Below, one piece after another: positions 42,933 through 47,941 of a DNA stretch of 47,941 bases. The position numbers and the translations under genes are program-made. Under the pieces are notes generated by a model. That model did no database searches. It was not told where the DNA came from and saw nothing but the letters and a program-made list of their open reading frames with translations. Every line of letters begins with the position of its first letter. Positions within the stretch are counted from its first letter, which is position 1. The stretch lies in the NCBI GenBank assembly GCA_964427535.1, contig CAYRVF010000020.1:1-47941 (forward strand), written 5' to 3'. Source of the DNA: CAYRVF01 sp964427535 (lineage in GTDB: Bacteria > Chloroflexota > Ktedonobacteria > Ktedonobacterales > JADMIN01).

Positions 42933-43155
42933 CGCGGCCTGCGGTGGTGGACGGACAGCGGATGTTGGTCCCCGCAACGAAATTGGGGCTGCATGCTATG
43001 TTGCCAGTTAGAATATACTGATGGCATCTAAAGCAACGGAGCCCCGAGGAGTGCGAAAGGGAACGAACATGCCTCTAGTGGTCAGTCCAGTTTGATCGAG
43101 CGCATGTCCCCATACGATTCCCGCTTGCCTCTGCCCACACAGGTACCGTGCTGCG

Positions 43156-43164
43156 TGCTATAGT
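43156..43164 (+). promoter_or_regulatory. Extended -10 promoter of the four-segment membrane protein
   Basis: TGCTATAGT, TATAGT at 43159-43164; start near 43171 gives a leader of about 54 bases. The rest of 42933-43155 contains a second -10-like TATACT at 43014-43019 and no convincing gene. Confidence 0.45.
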
Positions 43165-43224
43165 GGGCCACGGGACGGCTCACCAGATGTCGCAGCGGCC
43201 GACCCCAGCGAGGAGAGACAGATC

Positions 43225-43671
43225 GTGCGCAATTTTCGCCGCTTGCCGCCGCTCCTGCGCGTGGCGGACATCGTGGCCCTGCTGTTCGCGCTCGCGGGAA
43301 TCGCGCTGCTCGTGGCGGCGTTCATCATGCACCTGTCGTCTGCCCCGCCGCGATGGCCGGAGAGCACCGTGGTCATCGGCCTGAATCTCGTCCTGCTCGC
43401 CGGGTCCTGCTCCGTCGTTGATCAGGCTTACCGCGCGCGCTTTCGGCGGCCGGGCGGAGGGCCCTCGCGATCCCTGCTCGGCTCGTGGCAGGGCCAGGTG
43501 CGGGCCATCGTGTTGCTGGCGGCTCTGCCGCTCTGTGCGCTCGCGTTGGCGGCCTTCATCCCCCCGACCTCTCCCGCTTTCGAGATCGTCTTCCTCGTCA
43601 CCCTTCTCGGGGCATTCGTGTCGTTCGGGGCCGCTCTCTGGATGAACATCGGGCGGCAAGCAATGGATTGA
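43225..43671 (+). CDS. Four-segment membrane protein, function unknown
   Basis: 148 residues; start GTG 43225 with GAGGAGAG upstream. Four hydrophobic segments at about 12-36, 48-64, 90-112 and 120-141, with a basic loop (RARFRRPGGGPSR) in the middle that is likely cytoplasmic. I do not recognise the family. It has its own extended -10 promoter, so it is not necessarily linked to the large membrane protein upstream. Confidence 0.65.
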   Translation: MRNFRRLPPLLRVADIVALLFALAGIALLVAAFIMHLSSAPPRWPESTVVIGLNLVLLAGSCSVVDQAYRARFRRPGGGPSRSLLGSWQGQVRAIVLLAALPLCALALAAFIPPTSPAFEIVFLVTLLGAFVSFGAALWMNIGRQAMD

Positions 43672-43772
43672 CCGACACGCACACCACGGACGCTGTGAGT
43701 TCGCACAGTCGCTCGCCTTCTGCTCAGTCAAGAGCTACATGGACTAACCATTAGGCATCCCCTGGCCCGCTG

Positions 43773-43898
43773 TTGATCTGTGGTTTCTGGCTCGTCGTTC
43801 TCGTGCTCGTGTTGCGCTTCGCGCTCTTGACGCTTCGGGCGTATATCCGGCGCGAGGTGCGTGAGGAGCTACGTCGCAATCCACCTCAGAATCCGTAG
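43773..43898 (+). CDS. Possible 41-residue single-pass membrane peptide
   Basis: An open frame LICGFWLVVLVLVLRFALLT with a hydrophobic segment then a basic/acidic cytoplasmic tail (RAYIRREVREELRRNPPQNP) is typical of tiny membrane peptides. The only start codons are TTG 43773 and later GTG codons, with no clear Shine-Dalgarno sequence, so it may not be translated. It lies 101 bases after the four-segment protein gene. Confidence 0.3.
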   Translation: MICGFWLVVLVLVLRFALLTLRAYIRREVREELRRNPPQNP

Positions 43899-43921
43899 AC
43901 CAGACTGCGATCTTGCCGCGC

Positions 43922-44140
43922 CTAGTCGCGTTCGTCGAGCGTGCGATGGAGCTCTGCGATGCGGGCGCGCACCTCGTCTAGCGTCCGCACCTCAAGTTCG
44001 ACCATGTCTTCTTCGAGGCTCTCCAGTCGGTCGAGCAGAACCATGTCGTCATATTCCTCTGGGTCGAAGTTCTCGTCGTCGCCAGGAGCGGTGTCGTGGT
44101 TGTCCAGGGAGCGCGGCGATTGCGAGTCGTTGGCTGTCAT
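43922..44140 (-). CDS. Small acidic coiled-coil protein
   Basis: 72 residues, no recognised family. The N terminus is polar and disordered (SLDNHDTAPGDDENFDPEEYDD), then MVLLDRLESLEEDMVELEVRTLDEVRARIAELHRTLDE is an amphipathic helix with heptad pattern, probably a coiled coil. GGAGC precedes the ATG at 44138-44140. It lies 38 bases upstream of the lipoprotein gene end and may not be cotranscribed with it, since the lipoprotein is upstream on the same strand. Confidence 0.6.
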   Translation of the reverse strand: MTANDSQSPRSLDNHDTAPGDDENFDPEEYDDMVLLDRLESLEEDMVELEVRTLDEVRARIAELHRTLDERD

Positions 44141-44178
44141 GTGCTGCTCCGATCGTGATTGCTTGTGCGGTTCGCGGA

Positions 44179-45465
44179 TTACTCAGAGGGAAGCAAGAAA
44201 ACCGTCGAGGGATCGGCGTATGTCCAGCTTGGCGCGCTGCCACCGGACGGAAGCACGCCTGTCGTGATCTGTCCATTCGCATGGAGAGTACCTACAATCA
44301 GAGCGCCAGTCCCGCGCGTGAGCACGAACGCGCTGCTCTCCGGATTCCACGGGCTGCCACTTGCGGGACGCCAGCGCGGGTGCAGCGCCAGCGCGCCGCC
44401 CGCCGACCGCTGGTCGGGTGTCTGCACATTTTGCACCGATGCCTGGTCGATCCGCGCGAGGCGCATCCCGGCGGTGTCCTCGACGAGCAGCGATCTGCCA
44501 TCGGGCGACCAGTACGGCATCGCCAGCGGATCACGCTCGGGGATGACGATCATGGGTGCGCGGTTGGCGTTGAGCCTCCAGAGATGAAATGCCGTGGGCG
44601 TGCGGGTCAGTAGCATCGAGCCGTCCGGTGAGAACGCCGCGTCGAGTAGCGCAGGCTCGGAGAGCAACGGGTGCGCGGCGTGAGAATCAACGTCGAGCCG
44701 CGTGAGTGTGACACCATCGCCGTTTACCTGGCGAGCAGGATACACCAGAGTGTTCCGTCCGGGTTGCCACAGCAGGTGCGCAGGGCGGTCTGTGCCTGGC
44801 AACATGAGCAGCGCGCCGGACGCCACGATCTCGCTTTTCTGGCCCGGTTGAGCCAGGCGCACATTGCCCGCGCCGTCCTCATACGCCACACGCGCGCCAT
44901 CCGCGCTCAGCACGGGAATTGAGGCCGCCTCTGGAAGGGGCTTGCGGGCGATTCCCGCTGGCTGGTCGTTCTGCGAGACGACGTATTCTGCCGCGCCATT
45001 GGTTGAAGCAAAGGCGTCTTCGCGATACAGCAAGCGGTTTCCCGAGCCGTTCCACCAGGCATCACTGCGGGTGATGTCTTGCAGCGGCGAGATCTCAACG
45101 GGTGTTCCGCCGTTGATGCTGACGACGAACGTGCGCCCCGGCACTTCGGGCGCGCCCTGGAAAGGCCCAGTTGGCGTGAGGGCCGCCGTGAAGTGGGACG
45201 CGGCCGTCCGGAAGGCGAGCTGGTGGTGATCGGGGGACCATGCGAAGCTGACGATCGCGCCGCTCGCGACCTCACGCGCGTTGGAGCCGTCGCCCGCCGC
45301 CACCCAGAGCGCGCCGGAGCGCAGGTACGCCAGTTGGTCTGCTCCGTTGGAGAGACCACATGCCGAGAGCAGAAGCCCGAGCGCGGAGAGGAGAAGTAGG
45401 GCGCGTGCGAGGGCGCGACGCCGAATGGGAGCGTGCCTGCCAGTGCGGGAAGCGAACGTGTTCAT
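44179..45465 (-). CDS. Secreted lipoprotein with WD40-like/PD40 beta-propeller repeats
   Basis: 428 residues. Basic N terminus (RRRALARALLL), hydrophobic stretch, lipobox LSAC with Cys36: a signal peptidase II site, so it is a lipoprotein on the outer face of the membrane. The mature part has TolB/PD40-like beta-propeller units such as WSPDHHQLAFR, FSPDGSMLLTR and WSPDGRSLLV. I chose ATG 45463-45465, since the -10 at 45473-45478 would begin transcription almost at it; ATG 45474 is inside the -10. No Shine-Dalgarno sequence exists. Lgt at 1625-2776 would attach its lipid. Ligand unknown. Confidence 0.82.
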   Translation of the reverse strand: MNTFASRTGRHAPIRRRALARALLLLSALGLLLSACGLSNGADQLAYLRSGALWVAAGDGSNAREVASGAIVSFAWSPDHHQLAFRTAASHFTAALTPTGPFQGAPEVPGRTFVVSINGGTPVEISPLQDITRSDAWWNGSGNRLLYREDAFASTNGAAEYVVSQNDQPAGIARKPLPEAASIPVLSADGARVAYEDGAGNVRLAQPGQKSEIVASGALLMLPGTDRPAHLLWQPGRNTLVYPARQVNGDGVTLTRLDVDSHAAHPLLSEPALLDAAFSPDGSMLLTRTPTAFHLWRLNANRAPMIVIPERDPLAMPYWSPDGRSLLVEDTAGMRLARIDQASVQNVQTPDQRSAGGALALHPRWRPASGSPWNPESSAFVLTRGTGALIVGTLHANGQITTGVLPSGGSAPSWTYADPSTVFLLPSE

Positions 45466-45472
45466 CGGGAGC

Positions 45473-45501
45473 ATTGTACGGGGTTGCGGACCGTCTGGCA
45501 A
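45473..45501 (-). promoter_or_regulatory. Promoter giving a nearly leaderless lipoprotein mRNA
   Basis: Minus strand TTGCCA (45496-45501), 17-base spacer, TACAAT (45473-45478). The predicted start (about 45466) abuts the ATG at 45465, and no ribosome-binding site lies upstream, so the mRNA would be leaderless. Confidence 0.5.
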
Positions 45502-45545
45502 GGCAGGCGTACTCCCGTCCAGGAGATGCAGCGCGCGGATGGGAG

Positions 45546-45554
45546 TGCTACAAT
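45546..45554 (+). promoter_or_regulatory. Extended -10 promoter of hemQ
   Basis: TGCTACAAT with TACAAT at 45549-45554; start near 45561 gives a leader of about 90 bases. It is divergent from the lipoprotein promoter, about 45 bases away. Confidence 0.5.
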
Positions 45555-45651
45555 TTTAGCGAATGCGTACTGGCCACATTCCGCGGATGCAACGGCGAGC
45601 CTCTCTGGCTCCGGCCCCCGCGACGATTCGTACGCTCTACTGGAGAGATAC

Positions 45652-46446
45652 ATGGCAACGCCAACACCAAAGTCCCCGATCTACGCGGCCTACTGGCTCT
45701 ACTCTGTCGATCCCGCGTTCGCGCATCTGCCCGCTGAGGAGCAGGAGCAGGGCAAGCGCGAGTTTCTCGCCGCGCTGGACGCGCGCGAAGCGAGCGTGCG
45801 ATTACGCGGCGTCTACTCGCTCGTCGGCCTGCGCGCCGAAGCGGACCTCATGCTCTGGGTGCTCGGCCCGGATCTCGACGCGATTCAGCGGCTCGCCGTG
45901 GCGCTGCGGAAGACTGGCCTGGGCCGCCATCTGCGGCAGGTCGAGGCCTACATCGGCGTGACCACCGCGCCCCGGTATGATCCCGACCACATGCCCGCCT
46001 TCGCGGCGGGGGCGCCCGCGAAGAAGTTCGCCAGCGTCTATCCTTTCGTCAAGACGAGCGAGTGGTTCCTGCTCTCGCGCGAGGAGCGGGGACGGCTGAT
46101 GGCCGAGCATGGGCAGGTTGGACGCAGGTACGCGGTGCCGCGCGCGAAGCTCCTCGAGGACGGACGCCAGGATGTGTCGCAGGGCACTGGTGGAACGGCG
46201 ACGGCCGTCAAGCCCGCGATCGCGACCGAGGCCGAAGAGGGCGGCGGTGTGCTCTCCAACACGGTCGATGCATTCGGGCTGGGCGACTACGAGTTCATTC
46301 TTGCGAACGAGTCGGATGACCCCTCGGAGCTCAACGCGATGATGATGGCGCTGCGTGCGACAGAGGTGCGGCGCTACACGAAGCTCGATGTGCCGATCTA
46401 CCTGGGTCGGCTGCGTGAGCCCGCCGAGGCGCTCGCCGATCTCTAG
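45652..46446 (+). CDS. hemQ: HemQ, coproheme decarboxylase (chlorite dismutase family)
   Basis: Decarboxylates coproheme to heme b in the coproporphyrin-dependent pathway of many monoderm bacteria. 264 residues: YAAYWLYSVDPAFAHL at the N terminus, RGVYSLVGLRAEADLMLWVLGPD, FASVYPFVKTSEWFLLSREERGRLMAEHG, and a C-terminal AMMMALRATEVRRYTKLDVPIYLGR typical of the HemQ group. A Gly/Ala/Glu insert of about 25 residues (TGGTATAVKPAIATEAEEGGG) separates two halves of the core. GGAGAG lies upstream of ATG 45652; an upstream open frame has no signal. No other heme gene is next to it. Confidence 0.93.
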   Translation: MATPTPKSPIYAAYWLYSVDPAFAHLPAEEQEQGKREFLAALDAREASVRLRGVYSLVGLRAEADLMLWVLGPDLDAIQRLAVALRKTGLGRHLRQVEAYIGVTTAPRYDPDHMPAFAAGAPAKKFASVYPFVKTSEWFLLSREERGRLMAEHGQVGRRYAVPRAKLLEDGRQDVSQGTGGTATAVKPAIATEAEEGGGVLSNTVDAFGLGDYEFILANESDDPSELNAMMMALRATEVRRYTKLDVPIYLGRLREPAEALADL

Positions 46447-46510
46447 TGGAAGGCGTATGGTGCCGGGGCACCTACCCGATGCCGGCTCGGCAGGCGGGCG
46501 AAGGCGCCCT

Positions 46511-47320
46511 CTACGCCCGTACCAGTGTCCGTTCAGTCACGGCGGTGCGGGCGCGCCCCGAGCGTTCCATAGACGGAAGCTCGTAGCTTTGTTCGGCGGG
46601 CAGGCTGAGCGCGTGGAGCGGCAGCGTAAACCAGAAGGTGCTGCCGCCTCCGCGGCGCGCCCGCACCCCCATCCGGCCCTTATGCAGCCGCACGACCTCG
46701 CGCGCGACGAAGAGCCCCAGCCCGACGCCTGGGTTCTCGATGTTGCTGCCGGTGGTATAGGCATCGAAGATCCGGCGGCGCTCACGGACCGGCACGCCAG
46801 GTCCCCTATCGCTCACCTCGATACGGGCGGTGTCATCCTCGACGGCGAGCCGGACGTGTACCTCTCCACTGGACATGTATTTGAGCGCGTTGCCTAGCAG
46901 CGCCGAGAGGACAATCTCTACGCGGGGACGGTCGAAGATTCCGTGTGCGCGGTCGTCTGTATGCTCGAACACGATGGTGTGCGCCTGATCGCCAGCGTCG
47001 TAGATGGAGATGAGCCGCTCGATCGTGACGACCAGGTCGTTCTCAGCGGGCAGCACTTCGAGCCGGCGTTGGGCGACGTGCGCGGCTTCAAGAAATGTGG
47101 CGAGATTCTGATGCAGCCGCTCGATTTGGTAGAGGACTTTCGCGACGTCCCCAAGCTCGGCGCTTCGGCCTTCCTGTCGGCGCAGGCGGCGCTGCATGAG
47201 CTGCATCTGTCCCTTCATCGCGGTGATGGGCACGCGTAGGTCATGCCCGGCCAGGTCTAGAAACTCGATGAAGGAAGCATCAGCAGTCGTGGCGTTCTGC
47301 GCTTTTCGCGATGTCTTCAT
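46511..47320 (-). CDS. Soluble sensor-less histidine kinase
   Basis: 269 residues with no membrane segment and no PAS, GAF or HAMP domain before the phosphoacceptor. HisKA helix FLDLAGHDLRVPITAMKGQMQLMQ with His26, then a HATPase domain with N box ALLGNALKYM, G1 DRGPGVP and G2 GVGLGLFVAREVV. The disordered C-terminal 30 residues are Arg/Thr-rich. ATG 47318-47320 has only a weak Shine-Dalgarno sequence. It has a strong consensus promoter at 47386-47414. No response regulator or receiver gene is in view, so its partner is elsewhere. Confidence 0.9.
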   Translation of the reverse strand: MKTSRKAQNATTADASFIEFLDLAGHDLRVPITAMKGQMQLMQRRLRRQEGRSAELGDVAKVLYQIERLHQNLATFLEAAHVAQRRLEVLPAENDLVVTIERLISIYDAGDQAHTIVFEHTDDRAHGIFDRPRVEIVLSALLGNALKYMSSGEVHVRLAVEDDTARIEVSDRGPGVPVRERRRIFDAYTTGSNIENPGVGLGLFVAREVVRLHKGRMGVRARRGGGSTFWFTLPLHALSLPAEQSYELPSMERSGRARTAVTERTLVRA

Positions 47321-47385
47321 GCTGCCGTGTTTCTCTCTGGTATTCCGTAGAGGGTGCGTAGTCCGCGGGAGGGATACTTCATTTG

Positions 47386-47414
47386 AGTATACCGCTCCGT
47401 CGCTATTACGTCAA
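47386..47414 (-). promoter_or_regulatory. Promoter of the histidine kinase gene
   Basis: Minus strand TTGACG (47409-47414), 17-base spacer, TATACT (47386-47391), matching consensus at 10 of 12 positions. Start near 47379 gives a leader of about 59 bases. A 14-base palindrome CCTCCGCGCGGAGG at 47495-47508 just after the gluQ stop has no T-run. Confidence 0.65.
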
Positions 47415-47512
47415 TCGGTCCACGACGGATGTCCCCCGGACACTATCGCGCGTAGTCGCAAAACTGGGGCCTGATAGACACCACCTGCTCGATGCCTCCG
47501 CGCGGAGGAACG

Positions 47513-47941
47513 TCACGCATCCAGCCCAGCTATGGCTGATGGGTGCAGGGAAAGTCGACGAGTATTAAACGCGGAGAGCAACTCGGTGGGCGTGGCCGGA
47601 GAGGCGTCGGGCCAGAATCCAGCGGATGCTGCTAGCGAGCCGAGCACCTGCTGGGGAGAAATGCCAAGCGCTCTGAGCGCCGAGACCCCCGTCGCGTCGG
47701 TGCGTTTCGAGAGGCGGTCGCCGCTCGGGTCTAGCACGATCGGCACGTGAGCGTACTCCCGGGGACGAGCATAGCCGAGCGCATCGAACAACGCGAGCTG
47801 GCGCGGAGTTGAGGCGAGCAGGTCACCGCCGCGCACCACCTGTGTGATGTCCATGAGCGCATCGTCGACGACGACCGCGAGTTGGTACGCGATCACGCCG
47901 TCGCTCCGCCGCACGATAAAGTCGCCGGTCGTGGCCGCGAC
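47513..47941 (-). CDS. gluQ: Glutamyl-Q tRNA(Asp) synthetase, 5' end beyond window
   Basis: GluQ-RS attaches glutamate to queuosine at position 34 of tRNA(Asp). The frame continues through base 47941, so only the C-terminal 142 residues are here. They match the class I GluRS-like core: GDFIVRRSDGVIAYQLAVVVDDALMDITQVVRGGDLLASTPRQLALFDALG, then HVPIVLDPSGDRLSKRTDA, where DRLSKR is the KMSKS-type motif. There is no anticodon-binding domain, as expected for this family, and the N-terminal HIGH and zinc motifs lie outside. The enzyme implies queuosine modification of tRNA. Confidence 0.9.
   Translation of the reverse strand, partial: VAATTGDFIVRRSDGVIAYQLAVVVDDALMDITQVVRGGDLLASTPRQLALFDALGYARPREYAHVPIVLDPSGDRLSKRTDATGVSALRALGISPQQVLGSLAASAGFWPDASPATPTELLSAFNTRRLSLHPSAIAGLDA

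Noticed and set aside
43021..43095. Small open frame of 24 codons (MASKATEPRG...) after TATACT at 43014
   Set aside because: Very short, no ribosome-binding site, and the expected start of transcription would fall inside it.
46447..46510. GC-rich repeat GGTGCC-GG-GGCACC as a terminator between hemQ and the kinase gene
   Set aside because: The two-base loop is too short for a hairpin and there is no T-run.

Overview
The window is high-GC bacterial chromosome, densely coded on both strands. It has no rRNA, tRNA, CRISPR array, insertion sequence or prophage gene that I can see. The gene families point to a Chloroflexota bacterium, possibly near Ktedonobacteria or Thermomicrobia: a DUF2079 membrane protein, a zinc-ribbon/PrsW protease, an MmyB-type fatty-acid-binding regulator, a FadN-type beta-oxidation protein, HemQ and a single-gene M16 homologue. 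This assignment is inference from gene families and style; no marker gene settles it. Many genes have clear Shine-Dalgarno sequences. Many promoters have an extended -10 (TGnTAnAnT) with a poor -35.

Layout. 1-3731: end of a 3-hydroxyacyl-CoA dehydrogenase, a HIT protein, lgt (all minus), then a metallo-beta-lactamase hydrolase (plus). 4026-7727: UDP-glucose dehydrogenase, holo-ACP synthase, a GrpB-family protein, a small membrane protein and an alkyltransferase-like DNA-repair protein. 7759-10904 (minus): a GH1 beta-glucosidase and a DHA2 drug exporter. 11123-22512 (plus): a zinc-finger protein; the lipid-synthesis set accC, fabF, accB; a DUF2079 membrane protein, comF, a CPA1 antiporter, ftsH, and an M16 peptidase homologue that has lost its zinc motif. 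22705-26158 (plus): a tiny zinc-finger protein, a zinc-ribbon/PrsW protease overlapping a proline-rich membrane protein, and a GNAT acetyltransferase. 26177-32325 (minus): rarA, an MFS_3 exporter with an elaborate palindromic promoter, and a DHA2 exporter behind its TetR regulator. 32476-41074: an MmyB-type regulator divergent from a fatty-acid oxidation cluster (acyl-CoA ligase, acyl-CoA dehydrogenase, thiolase, FadN-type fusion). 41256-47941: membrane proteins of unknown role, a beta-propeller lipoprotein, hemQ, a soluble histidine kinase and the 3' part of gluQ.

How the parts work together. The accC-fabF-accB block makes fatty acids and the block at 33625-41074 degrades them. The divergent MmyB-type regulator sits beside a 42-base symmetric element lying between it and the ligase gene, the natural place for a fatty-acid-responsive switch. 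Lgt would lipidate the lipoprotein at 44179-45465. The most interesting leads are that switch, the promoter/hairpin overlap in front of rarA, the three-palindrome promoter at 29364-29440, the inactive-looking M16 protein, and two small proteins with half-LIM-like zinc motifs.
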